A stretch of DNA of 64,000 bases from JBBSUQ01 sp964389755. Its GTDB lineage: Bacteria; Bacteroidota; Bacteroidia; Flavobacteriales_D; Crocinitomicaceae. Positions within the stretch are counted from its first letter, which is position 1, and every line of letters starts with the position of its first letter. The translations under genes were made by a program, and so were the position numbers. Positions 43,747-51,223 of the stretch are shown piece after piece. Where the stretch lies: assembly GCA_964389755.1 (NCBI GenBank), contig CAYMEW010000009.1, positions 37,371-101,370 on the forward strand, written 5' to 3'. The notes below the pieces were generated by a model that was not told the DNA's origin, made no database searches, and worked only from the letters and a program-made list of their open reading frames with translations.

Positions 43747-46532
43747 TAGCCCGTGATCTTTCCTTTCTGAAGGGCCGGAATTCCTTCGGTCATCCACAGC
43801 GGAGCTTCCTCGCCAAGCAGATAATAATCAAAAAACTGTCGCATGCGAATACTCAGGTCCATCCGGTTGGCGTTCTTCATCAGGTTGTGATCGTCACCAT
43901 TGTAATTGAGTAACCAGCAGGGTTTCCCGAGACGTTTCATCGCTGTGAACAGTTCAATGCCCTGGTACCACGGAACGGCTCCGTCGCCGTCGTTATGCAT
44001 GATAAGTAACGGTGTTTCAACCTTCGGAAGTCCGAATAGCGGCGAGTTCTCCACATACAGTTCGGGCGCTTCCCAGATTGTTTTTCCAATTCTGCTTTGT
44101 GTTTTTTCGTACTGGAACTGACGATTGAGCCCGCTTCCCCAACGAATCCCACCGTATGCAGAGAACATGTTTGAAACCGGTGCTCCGGCCATGGCAGCTT
44201 TGTATCGGGTGGTCATCGTGATGAGTTGAGCGGTTTGATAACCACCCCAACTTTGTCCCTGGAGCCCCATGCGCGTGCTGTCGATGTTTGGTAACAGGTC
44301 AAGCACGTGATCTGTTCCGCTCATGATGCAGTTATAAGCAGATTGTGCCGGGTGTCCCTCCTTGTAGCGAACGTCCGGAATGAAGACCACATATCCTGCG
44401 GAAGCATATTCCGTCGGGAAAATTATGGATGCCGTTGGACGGGGTGAGTAATGATTGTGCAACTCATCCGAATAAAGTTCATAATAATAAACCAGGAGCG
44501 GATATTGCTTTGATGTGTCAAAATCTTCGGGTTTGTAGAGCAGACCTTCCAACTCAAGACTGTCGTAACTTTTCCAGCGCACTAATTCCACGGTAGCCCA
44601 GTTATAATCGGCTTGCTGTGGATTTGCCATAGAAATCCGGTTGACTTGCGTAAAGTCGGAATCAGCAATGTAAACGTCCGGATAATCTTTCAGGGACATC
44701 AGTCGTACCAGGTACTTCGATTGATTCCGGGTACTTTGCAATTCATAAATTTCATGCGGTGTACGGTAAAGTTCTTTAATACCGTTTGCATTCACATCGT
44801 AAACAATGCGATCCTTCGTTTTGCGATCCATACCGATCACCAGGCATTCGGACAAGTCGTAATAAACCGAATCACGGAACAATTTGGAGAGTCGCATCTT
44901 TACTTTCTTCTGAAGTCCAACACCTCCCGTTACCGGCCGCAAGGTGTGACCGACAGCGTCAAATTCCCAGATGTCGTTTTCAGATTGCAGCAGCACGCTC
45001 TTTTCGTTTTTTGTCCAACCAATCACACCGATCGGCGAAGGTTCGAAAGGCATTCCGTTATTGTCCGACAACCATACGATCGTCGGTTCCGAACAGGTAA
45101 TACATACTGTGTCCTTTTTTTCGAAGTCCAGGAAATACTGGTTGAGATCGTCCCGGTTGAAAAAGGTATAATATTTACCGGTAGGAGAGAGTTCTCCACC
45201 AAACCCGACTTCTTTCATAATGAGTTCGGTTTCGCCGGTTTTGACATTCACGCGGTATTGATCGGTCAGGTTTGGAAAAGTCCAGTTATAGGTGTCTTCA
45301 TAGGGTTTTTTGTTAATTCCTAATAAGTAATCAGGGCTTTCATCCGGATCGAAACGTACGTCGATCGAGTCATTGGACAGCTGCACGAAGCGATCATCGG
45401 CAATGTGATATGCAAAAAGATCGTTTGTGCGCTGATCATGTGCCAGTTCGAGCAATTGTTGTGGTTGAAGACGATCATCCTGCCAGTTCCAAACATCCAC
45501 TTTAAACTTTTCTGATTCGAGCAGGGTATCTTTTTCTTCCGCTTCCGGACGCGGACCAACGCCAAAGAACAGAATTTCATCCGACGGTGAAAAAACGGGC
45601 TTCCGAAATTCGCTGACGCTCTTCATTTCCGATATTTCCGACATATTCGTGTCCGCTATAATCTTTAAGGCATACTTCGGAAAATCGACCCATGCAAGAT
45701 TGTATATCTTGTTCTTTGTTGTATCGGTACTCATCAAAAATGCGAGCCGGTCTTCGTCATGCGAAAAACTCAATGATTTGATATCGCTTGCATATTGGTT
45801 GAGACTGTACAGTGAACTATCCGAATTATAAGTTTGTATCCAGACCGAGTCGCGTTTTTTTTGTTCCTGCTGCGTGATCATAGCGATACGCTTCCCTGTT
45901 GGAGAGATTGTAAAGGTTGTAACGTCGTAGAAATCTTTTAAGTAATCCCCGTTTTGATTCATGATGAACAGGTGGTGTCCACTGCTAGCGGGTTGTTCGG
46001 GCAGTTCCTTTGGAAACAACTTTCTCCACAAATTCCACCATTGTACTTCCGGAACCTGCGGTTTTTCGCGATTTTTTTCGGTCATATAAACCAGTAAATC
46101 GGCTTCTTCGGAAATACTGTAGTTTAAAACTTCCGGAATCTTGATCAGGGTATCGCGTTCAAAAAAATAGATTCCCAGTGTGTCCTTCGGCCATTTTTTT
46201 CGATCAATTTTTTGAAGTTCGCAAGTTCTTAACGTATCGAACCCGGGCCTGATCAAAAAACTCACAAACTTTTCATTGTATGAAAACCGGGGATTTACAG
46301 CCCTTGGAAAACTGTCGGATGAATTTGTATTCAGATTGTGAAGAACCAGATAACCGTCTCCGCGATGCGGATCTACTTCAAAAGCTGCATAATTTCCTTT
46401 GGGAGAAAGGATTTCATTGGCGATGTGTTTCCAGTCATTGTAAACCGTATGATCCAGCACTTTTTTTTGACAAAGTCCTGAATTTTGAAAGAGACTGATT
46501 AAAAGGAGAATAAGGAAAAATCTGTTGTTCAT
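43743..46532 (-). CDS. S9-family (prolyl oligopeptidase-like) peptidase
   Basis: 929 residues with a signal peptide (about 1-21, G-L-C-Q). Residues ~30-670 form beta-propeller repeats, followed by an alpha/beta hydrolase domain with the nucleophile in G-L-Q-G-Q-S-W-G-G-Y, the acid in H-N-D-G-D-G-A-V-P-W and the catalytic His in N-G-D-D-H-N-L. It probably cleaves oligopeptides in the periplasm, complementing the S46 peptidase. Stop overlaps the convergent radical SAM gene. Confidence 0.92.
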   Translation of the reverse strand: MNNRFFLILLLISLFQNSGLCQKKVLDHTVYNDWKHIANEILSPKGNYAAFEVDPHRGDGYLVLHNLNTNSSDSFPRAVNPRFSYNEKFVSFLIRPGFDTLRTCELQKIDRKKWPKDTLGIYFFERDTLIKIPEVLNYSISEEADLLVYMTEKNREKPQVPEVQWWNLWRKLFPKELPEQPASSGHHLFIMNQNGDYLKDFYDVTTFTISPTGKRIAMITQQEQKKRDSVWIQTYNSDSSLYSLNQYASDIKSLSFSHDEDRLAFLMSTDTTKNKIYNLAWVDFPKYALKIIADTNMSEISEMKSVSEFRKPVFSPSDEILFFGVGPRPEAEEKDTLLESEKFKVDVWNWQDDRLQPQQLLELAHDQRTNDLFAYHIADDRFVQLSNDSIDVRFDPDESPDYLLGINKKPYEDTYNWTFPNLTDQYRVNVKTGETELIMKEVGFGGELSPTGKYYTFFNRDDLNQYFLDFEKKDTVCITCSEPTIVWLSDNNGMPFEPSPIGVIGWTKNEKSVLLQSENDIWEFDAVGHTLRPVTGGVGLQKKVKMRLSKLFRDSVYYDLSECLVIGMDRKTKDRIVYDVNANGIKELYRTPHEIYELQSTRNQSKYLVRLMSLKDYPDVYIADSDFTQVNRISMANPQQADYNWATVELVRWKSYDSLELEGLLYKPEDFDTSKQYPLLVYYYELYSDELHNHYSPRPTASIIFPTEYASAGYVVFIPDVRYKEGHPAQSAYNCIMSGTDHVLDLLPNIDSTRMGLQGQSWGGYQTAQLITMTTRYKAAMAGAPVSNMFSAYGGIRWGSGLNRQFQYEKTQSRIGKTIWEAPELYVENSPLFGLPKVETPLLIMHNDGDGAVPWYQGIELFTAMKRLGKPCWLLNYNGDDHNLMKNANRMDLSIRMRQFFDYYLLGEEAPLWMTEGIPALQKGKITGY

Positions 46533-46562
46533 AGGGGGCTAAAATTAACCATTAATAAGTGA

Positions 46563-47690
46563 TTAATCAATCAAAAAGAGACTGGAAGCAATGTGATCGG
46601 CACGTAACCTTCCCTCAGGTGTAAGTATGAGTTGAGAATCCCTTTTGATCATCCACTTTGCATCAATGTATTCCGATATGCGTTCTTCAAAACCTGTATC
46701 CGGAAGATGAATACTGCGAAGCGCAGCGGTATCGATTCCATCGGTGGTGCGTAGTCCTGTCATCACGAATTCGTTGAAGCGCTCTTTGGGAGACAAAAGT
46801 TCCCTTTCCCAGAAAACGACGCCGTTTTTCAGAGCTTTGATGTATTGCGGATTTCCTGCAACGTTCCAGCGTCTTGAAGTACCGTCGAAGGAATGCGCAG
46901 AGGGGCCAACTCCCAGGTAAGAAACAGCCTTCCAATAGGCAGAATTATGTTTTGATTTAAATCCTTTCCGGGCAAAGTTCGATATCTCGTATTGTTCAAA
47001 ACCGGCTGCTTCAAGTTGTGTTATTAATTGTAAAAACTGTTCGCCCTGCACATCATCTTCCGGCAAAATCAGTTTCTGATCTGCTACCATCTTTTGAAGA
47101 GCGGTCTGCTTTTCTACGGTCAAACAATACGCTGAAACGTGTTGGACTTCAAACGAAAGAACCGTTTGGATGTGTTTTTTCCAGTCGGAAGGACTTAAAT
47201 CGGGCAGGCCGTAGATCAGGTCCACGCTGATATTTTGAAAACCGGATTGTTGAGCCCTCGGAATGCATGCCAGTGCTTCTGTTGCATTGTGCGCACGGTT
47301 CATCCAGTTTAGGTCCTTGTCCCGGAAAGATTGTAAACCGACGCTTAAGCGGTTTATTCCCAAAGCCTTCCAGGATGCGAGTTGTTCTTCGGTCATGTCG
47401 TCCGGATTACACTCCAGCGTTATTTCTGCGTCGTCGGACACACTGTAGTTTGAAAACACGGTCTGAATGAGCGTTTCCAATTCATCCGGGTGCAACAGAC
47501 TCGGGGTTCCTCCGCCGAAATAAATTGTGCTAATCCTGTTATCAGATAATTCCTGGCAACGCAGCGTTAATTCTTTTTGAATAGACCAGATCATTTCCGA
47601 ACGATACTTCGAAAAACGGGTGCTGAAATGAAAATCGCAGTATGTGCAACGCTGCTTACAAAACGGGATATGGATGTAAATTCCGGCCAT
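46563..47690 (-). CDS. hemW: HemW-like radical SAM haem chaperone
   Basis: 375 residues. The radical SAM motif is C-K-Q-R-C-T-Y-C-D-F-H-F, and the HemW-type region has Y-F-G-G-G-T-P-S and E-C-N-P-D-D, with G-V-G-P-S-A-H-S-F later. HemW is often misnamed coproporphyrinogen III oxidase; it is a haem chaperone. Compared with the oxidase HemN, the fourth Cys of C-x3-C-x2-C-x-C is replaced by Phe (C-D-F), as expected for HemW. The ATG follows an exact -7 box by only 4 nt. Confidence 0.92.
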   Translation of the reverse strand: MAGIYIHIPFCKQRCTYCDFHFSTRFSKYRSEMIWSIQKELTLRCQELSDNRISTIYFGGGTPSLLHPDELETLIQTVFSNYSVSDDAEITLECNPDDMTEEQLASWKALGINRLSVGLQSFRDKDLNWMNRAHNATEALACIPRAQQSGFQNISVDLIYGLPDLSPSDWKKHIQTVLSFEVQHVSAYCLTVEKQTALQKMVADQKLILPEDDVQGEQFLQLITQLEAAGFEQYEISNFARKGFKSKHNSAYWKAVSYLGVGPSAHSFDGTSRRWNVAGNPQYIKALKNGVVFWERELLSPKERFNEFVMTGLRTTDGIDTAALRSIHLPDTGFEERISEYIDAKWMIKRDSQLILTPEGRLRADHIASSLFLID

Positions 47691-47694
47691 GTCG

Positions 47695-47702
47695 CAAAGT
47701 TA
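47695..47702 (-). promoter_or_regulatory. -7 box TAACTTTG, hemW
   Basis: An exact TAnnTTTG match on the minus strand, ending 4 nt before ATG 47690. A leaderless message is predicted. Confidence 0.6.
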
Positions 47703-47805
47703 GTTAATTGCCTGAATCCCTCGTGTAATAGCCCATTATACAAGAAATGTTAATAACGTTAATAAAATTTTGTGATTTCGATTTAATGAATAACTTGCAA
47801 ACGGT

Positions 47806-48162
47806 ATGATGATGGATTTTAATCGAAATAAAGAGGCGCTGAACCGTGAACTCGAGCAGTTCATCGAAATCCTGAATGAATTACTTCCGCGCTATTCCAT
47901 GCTATTGCGTAAGACTCCGATAAGTGAGGAAGAACTGCAGGAACTTGGAGAAATTGAACACTTTCTGATCGAAGTGAATGCCAAGATCACGGGTATTAAA
48001 AATGTGCTTGAAGAAGATCTTTTTGGCCATAGTATTGATCTTTATTATAAACTGAAAGCAAAAGCGCTGAAGGGAGATTTAAACGCGCGAAGAAAATGGG
48101 AACGCATGCGCGAAAATTTTCACGAAACTTTACTGAACGAACCTTTTGTAAACTGGAATTAA
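47806..48162 (+). CDS. Small helical protein of unknown function
   Basis: 118 residues, highly charged and predicted all-helical (N-R-E-L-E-Q-F-I-E-I-L-N-E-L-L, then S-E-E-E-L-Q-E-L-G-E-I-E-H-F-L). The final part is W-E-R-M-R-E-N-F-H-E. No signal peptide, Cys or recognised domain. It faces the ssb-like trio across a hairpin at 48168. Possibly a DNA- or protein-binding adaptor; nothing in the sequence settles this. Confidence 0.72.
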   Translation: MMMDFNRNKEALNRELEQFIEILNELLPRYSMLLRKTPISEEELQELGEIEHFLIEVNAKITGIKNVLEEDLFGHSIDLYYKLKAKALKGDLNARRKWERMRENFHETLLNEPFVNWN

Positions 48163-48191
48163 AAAAACCGGATATTCTTTCGAATACCCGG
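48161..48191 (-). terminator. Terminator for the ssb-like trio (minus strand)
   Basis: C-C-G-G and T-A-T-T-C at 48168-48177 pair with G-A-A-T-A and C-C-G-G at 48182-48191, with one A/C mismatch and a 4-nt loop. On the minus strand the hairpin is followed by seven T, a normal intrinsic terminator ~100 nt past the last ssb-like stop. On the plus strand the T tail is weak. Confidence 0.65.
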
Positions 48192-48255
48192 CTTTGTAGC
48201 AAACAACGCGGTGAACGTTGTCTTCAGGTTTAACTGCATAAAGGAGGTTTATCAT

Positions 48256-48289
48256 ACCTAACAAAAACACCTAATAAAACATACCTAAC
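48256..48289. repeat. Three spaced ACCTAA motifs downstream of the ssb-like trio
   Basis: ACCTAA occurs at 48256, 48269 and 48283, at 13- and 14-nt spacing, inside the predicted 3' untranslated region of the minus-strand trio. The same hexamer is the core of the paired elements at 50605 and 51008. Confidence 0.4.
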
Positions 48290-48293
48290 TAAT

Positions 48294-48611
48294 CTATAAA
48301 CCCAGTATCTGTCGTACCTCCACTTCTGTGATGCTTCGCTTTTGTCCGTAACGATTGATATAAGTTCGCTGCACAAGTCGTCCGTGCACTGCAATTTGAC
48401 GTCCTTTAGCGCCATAATTTTCAATGAATCCGGCAAGTCCGCCCCATGCAAAGGCCCGATGCCATTCAGAAGGGCTTTCTGCCGAACCTTTTGTTTTCAA
48501 AGGCGTGGCAATGTTGAAACGAGCTACTTTACCGCCGTTTTCAAAATTGGTGATCTCGGCCGGTGCTCCCAGTTTTCCTACCAGTGTTACGTGATTTTTC
48601 AAATTATTCAT
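48294..48611 (-). CDS. SSB-like OB-fold protein, no acidic tail (paralogue 3 of trio)
   Basis: 105 residues from ATG 48611. It starts N-N-L-K-N-H-V-T-L-V-G-K-L-G-A and has S-E-W-H-R-A-F-A-W-G-G-L and V-H-G-R-L-V-Q-R, the strands of the SSB OB fold. It ends right after the fold (V-R-Q-I-L-G-L), with no linker or acidic tip. Third gene of a minus-strand trio; 14 nt after the second gene. Confidence 0.85.
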   Translation of the reverse strand: MNNLKNHVTLVGKLGAPAEITNFENGGKVARFNIATPLKTKGSAESPSEWHRAFAWGGLAGFIENYGAKGRQIAVHGRLVQRTYINRYGQKRSITEVEVRQILGL

Positions 48612-48625
48612 AGTGCTGCAATTAA

Positions 48626-48934
48626 TTATAAAATGATAAGGTCGTTTACCTCTACTTCTGAAAAACATTGTCTACGACCTCCGGCGGAATAAAACCGGTG
48701 TTTGAGTTTTCCTTCCACAGCGAGCTGAATGCCTGCTTCCCCCAAGTTTTCCAGTACGGTTACCCAGTTGCCCCAGGCATACATCCGGTGACTTTCCGTA
48801 ATGTTTTTTGGGTTTCCGGACTCGTCGAGCACGGTTTCATGTGTGGTAAGTGTAAAGTGAGCGGTTCGTCGACCGTTTGATTCGTGGAACAGGGCGGGTT
48901 TGGTCATCTTACCAATGAGATTAACGTAATTCAT
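48626..48934 (-). CDS. SSB-like OB-fold protein, no acidic tail (paralogue 2 of trio)
   Basis: 102 residues from ATG 48934. The fold is recognisable from Y-V-N-L-I-G-K-M-T-K-P-A, S-H-R-M-Y-A-W-G-N-W and V-E-G-K-L-K-H-R-F-Y. It is the most diverged of the three and also ends directly after the fold (V-N-D-L-I-I-L). Only 1 nt separates its ATG from the preceding stop, so the genes are surely co-translated. Confidence 0.83.
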   Translation of the reverse strand: MNYVNLIGKMTKPALFHESNGRRTAHFTLTTHETVLDESGNPKNITESHRMYAWGNWVTVLENLGEAGIQLAVEGKLKHRFYSAGGRRQCFSEVEVNDLIIL

Positions 48935-48935
48935 A

Positions 48936-49322
48936 TTATTTAGATTTAGTTGTTTTACGTGATGTTTCAATCGGTTCCGCAGGAGGTAATGTCCGCGGAG
49001 TGATCACCCGAAACTCACTGGTCTCTATTTCAGTGGTGAAACGCCGTTCTCCGTCTTTTGATTCGTAGGCATAATTGGACAACTTACCTTCGATCATGAT
49101 CTCGCTTCCTTTCTCTGCGAGACGCGAAAGATTTTCAGCGTTTCTTCCCCAGGCTACAACATTGTGCCATTGAGTGTTTTCCGTCCACTCTCCTTTTTTG
49201 TTCTTGAACCGCTCGTTGGTCGCGATTCTGAATCGTGTGAATTTGTAATCTTTTGCTGTTTGTACAACGGGTGTCATTCCCAATCGTCCGACTAATGTTA
49301 CTTTGTTACGCAATGTGCTCAT
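48936..49322 (-). CDS. SSB-like OB-fold protein with basic tail (paralogue 1 of trio)
   Basis: 128 residues. Standard SSB pattern L-R-N-K-V-T-L-V-G-R-L-G-M, T-Q-W-H-N-V-V-A-W-G-R and I-E-G-K-L-S-N-Y-A-Y. The tail is basic, ending S-R-K-T-T-K-S-K instead of the acidic D-D-L-P-F of the main SSB, so partner recruitment should differ. First gene of the trio; its upstream region holds the phased repeat at 49421-49470. Confidence 0.88.
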   Translation of the reverse strand: MSTLRNKVTLVGRLGMTPVVQTAKDYKFTRFRIATNERFKNKKGEWTENTQWHNVVAWGRNAENLSRLAEKGSEIMIEGKLSNYAYESKDGERRFTTEIETSEFRVITPRTLPPAEPIETSRKTTKSK

Positions 49323-49420
49323 AATGTGAATTTTAATGTGTTAATGAATTTTGTCAATCGTTCGTTCAATCGAACTCTGCAAAGTTGCGGCAGTGCTCAA
49401 TTTTGATCCGGTAATTACAT

Positions 49421-49470
49421 GTTTACTTTCGTTTGTTTTCGGTTATAACTGTTTGTTGTCGTTTAAGTGT
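49421..49470. repeat. Five-unit 10-bp phased GTTT repeat
   Basis: Consecutive 10-mers at 49421, 49431, 49441, 49451 and 49461 all begin G-T-T-T or G-G-T-T; units 1, 2 and 4 end in TTC, TTC and GTC. The period equals about one helical turn. It lies in the 286-bp divergent gap between the ssb-like trio and the K+ channel gene. No -7 box is nearer than about 130 bp on the plus strand. Confidence 0.5.
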
Positions 49471-49597
49471 CTATTTTCCAAATGATTATTTAATTAAAAA
49501 TTTTTTAAGATTTGTGAACTTATAAGCGTATAAATTGAATATCCTCGATTTTTAAATCAGGATGACAGCCATCATTACTTTATGCTTCAAACTTTAT

Positions 49598-49605
49598 TAA
49601 CTTTG
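49598..49605 (+). promoter_or_regulatory. -7 box TAACTTTG, second K+ channel gene
   Basis: An exact TAnnTTTG match ending 3 nt before ATG 49609. It lies downstream of another in-frame ATG (49582), which therefore would not be transcribed. Confidence 0.62.
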
Positions 49606-49608
49606 AAT

Positions 49609-50421
49609 ATGACCAGGCAAACGGAATCAAATAGATCGCATCTCAAAAAAAGAGTGTTTCACTTTATCAATCAAAGCCGCCTGTTCATTAATTTCATTTA
49701 TGCGTTAATCATTGTGGACATGATCGCACTCGTGCTCGGTTCATACAAGGAAATAGCACAGGATTATGGATACTGGCTTCGCATATTTGAACTTTTCACT
49801 GTTTTTATATTCACGGTGGAATACCTGTTGCGCGTGTGGACCGCCGACCTCTATCACCGTTACAGGGGAAGCGCACTTAAAAAACGGATTCGTTTTGTAT
49901 TTTCCACCTACGGACTGATCGACCTGGCTGCCATACTGCCTTTTTACCTTCCGTTTATTGTCCCCTTCAATTTCCTGATGCTCCGGCTTTTTAGATTGCT
50001 TCGGATCTTTAAGCTCGGACGGTATTCCCGCTCTCTTCAAACGATCAGTAAAATTCTGAGAGAAACACGCGCTGAACTCGCTTTGACTGTTTTCGCAGTT
50101 TTTATACTACTCGTTTTGTCAGCCACACTGATGTACTATATCGAAGGGAAAGCTCAACCTGAAAAGTTTGCGAGCATCGGTCATTCTTTGTGGTGGTCAA
50201 TAGCAACACTTACCACGGTGGGGTACGGTGACGTATATCCGATCACGCCGATGGGAAAAGTACTGAGTGCCCTGATTGCTTTAATCGGAATCGGTTTTGT
50301 GGCTCTCCCGACCGGTATCATCAGTTCTGCGTTTATTCGAAACATTCAGCAACAAAAGGAGAAAAAGCAAAAACCGACCTGCACCTGTCCGAATTGCGGC
50401 ACGGAGTTTAAACCGGATTGA
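49609..50421 (+). CDS. Voltage-gated K+ channel-like ion transporter with half zinc-ribbon tail
   Basis: 270 residues from ATG 49609, the same length as the paralogue at 19168. Six membrane segments, an Arg-rich S4 (M-L-R-L-F-R-L-L-R-I-F-K-L-G-R) and the selectivity filter T203-V-G-Y-G-D208. The tail ends in C258-x-C260-x2-C263, only the second half of the zinc-ribbon pattern seen in the paralogue. The start at 49609 is preferred because the promoter box overlaps the region just upstream. Confidence 0.9.
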   Translation: MTRQTESNRSHLKKRVFHFINQSRLFINFIYALIIVDMIALVLGSYKEIAQDYGYWLRIFELFTVFIFTVEYLLRVWTADLYHRYRGSALKKRIRFVFSTYGLIDLAAILPFYLPFIVPFNFLMLRLFRLLRIFKLGRYSRSLQTISKILRETRAELALTVFAVFILLVLSATLMYYIEGKAQPEKFASIGHSLWWSIATLTTVGYGDVYPITPMGKVLSALIALIGIGFVALPTGIISSAFIRNIQQQKEKKQKPTCTCPNCGTEFKPD

Positions 50422-50492
50422 GATTCGTTTTCCGGGCAGACTTTTCTGCATTAAAGGGCAGAGGATACAGCGAAAAGATAAGTTATAGAAAC

Positions 50493-50523
50493 AAAAAAAA
50501 CCGGCTTTTAAGCCGGTTTTTTC
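50493..50523. terminator. Bidirectional terminator after the K+ channel gene
   Basis: A perfect stem with core A-A-A-C-C-G-G-C-T-T and its complement runs from 50493 to 50523, with A8 on the left and T6 on the right, about 70 nt after the stop. It can also end minus-strand transcripts coming from the duplicated elements. Confidence 0.85.
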
Positions 50524-50576
50524 TTTTGCTTTCTCAGTTGTTGTAAACGGGTTGACTGGTTTAATCACAGAACAAG

Positions 50577-50800
50577 TACCGACCGGCTGGCGTTTTCTAT
50601 TTACTCAACCTAAACCTTATAATTGCAAACGGCACCAAACCGGCCAGCACTTCGTTCAGTTCTGCTTATGAATTAAATTCTTACCTCTAATACAATCATC
50701 AATTTCGTGCCATCCCCGGGTTCGTTTTTTAAAGCGTTGATTTCTAATGCTTAAGTGTTTTAGTCGTCGCATCTGTTTTTCCTAAATGAAAAACATGTTT
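50577..50800. repeat. Structured non-coding element, copy A
   Basis: The core TCAACCTAAACCTTATAATTG plus CAAAC (50605-50630) is flanked by an inverted repeat G-C-T-G-G-C (50586-50591) and G-C-C-A-G-C (50643-50648). Similarity to copy B continues through TTACCT (50681) and the A-G-T-G-T-T-T-T-A segment to about 50800. A 7-bp hairpin GTTTTTC/GAAAAAC lies at 50775-50794. No open reading frame of any size is supported. Confidence 0.5.
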
Positions 50801-50863
50801 TCAAAATGAAAGTGTTACCTAACCTATGGTTCACAGTCTAAGAAATTAATTTAAAATAGATTC

Positions 50864-50912
50864 ATAAAAACGGCTGCTCCCATCCGGAATTCCGGTATTG
50901 AGAGCAGCCGTT
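50864..50912 (-). terminator. Strong hairpin between the two element copies
   Basis: An 11-bp perfect stem A-A-C-G-G-C-T-G-C-T-C at 50869-50879 with 50902-50912; the loop contains a second palindrome CCGGAATTCCGG. On the minus strand it is followed by five T, so it may terminate transcripts from copy B or from the response-regulator gene. Nothing else is seen between 50801 and 50977 apart from a TATATTGG stretch at about 50950. Confidence 0.6.
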
Positions 50913-50977
50913 CGCACATTGCTGTGTTCCCGCGGGTAGAAACGGGCGTTATATATTGGATTATTGCTGTCTTAAAA

Positions 50978-51210
50978 AAAGCGCCGACCAGATGATGTTA
51001 TCGAAATTCAACCTAAACCTAAAACCTTATATAACTGCAAACTTCATCTTTCCGGTCAGCGCTTAGCTTTAGTCATGCTTACCTGAATGTAATCTGCAAT
51101 TGATTATGGAAAAGTTATGCCATTCGAATAGCTACTTATTAATTAATTGAATTTCAGTGTTTTAATTTTAAATTTAAACGTTTACTTCTTTCAATGTGAA
51201 AATATCGTTT
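50978..51210. repeat. Structured non-coding element, copy B
   Basis: The core (51008-51042) matches copy A with two short insertions. The flanking stem differs in sequence but not in layout: GCGC (50981-50984) with GCGC (51059-51062), GACC (50986-50989) with GGTC (51054-51057) and GATG (50991-50994) with CATC (51045-51048). On the minus strand the stem is followed by seven T. The change of stem sequence with kept pairing suggests RNA structure. Confidence 0.52.
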
Positions 51211-51223
51211 CCATTCTGGAAAA

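Noticed and set aside
48241..48262. AAAGGAGG at 48240-48247, a perfect Shine-Dalgarno-like sequence
   Set aside because: No start codon or open frame follows on the plus strand, and the region is a predicted 3' UTR of the minus-strand trio.
48256..48289. Spaced ACCTAA motifs as a possible CRISPR
   Set aside because: The repeated unit is only 6-7 bp, with unequal spacing and no cas genes.
49582..49611. ATG 49582 as start of the second K+ channel
   Set aside because: An exact -7 box lies between it and ATG 49609, so transcripts from that promoter would not contain it.
50601..50650. Sigma-54 promoter (GG-N10-GC) in copy A or B on the minus strand
   Set aside because: The conserved GG and GC are 13 nt apart in both copies, not 10, so the spacing is wrong for sigma-54.
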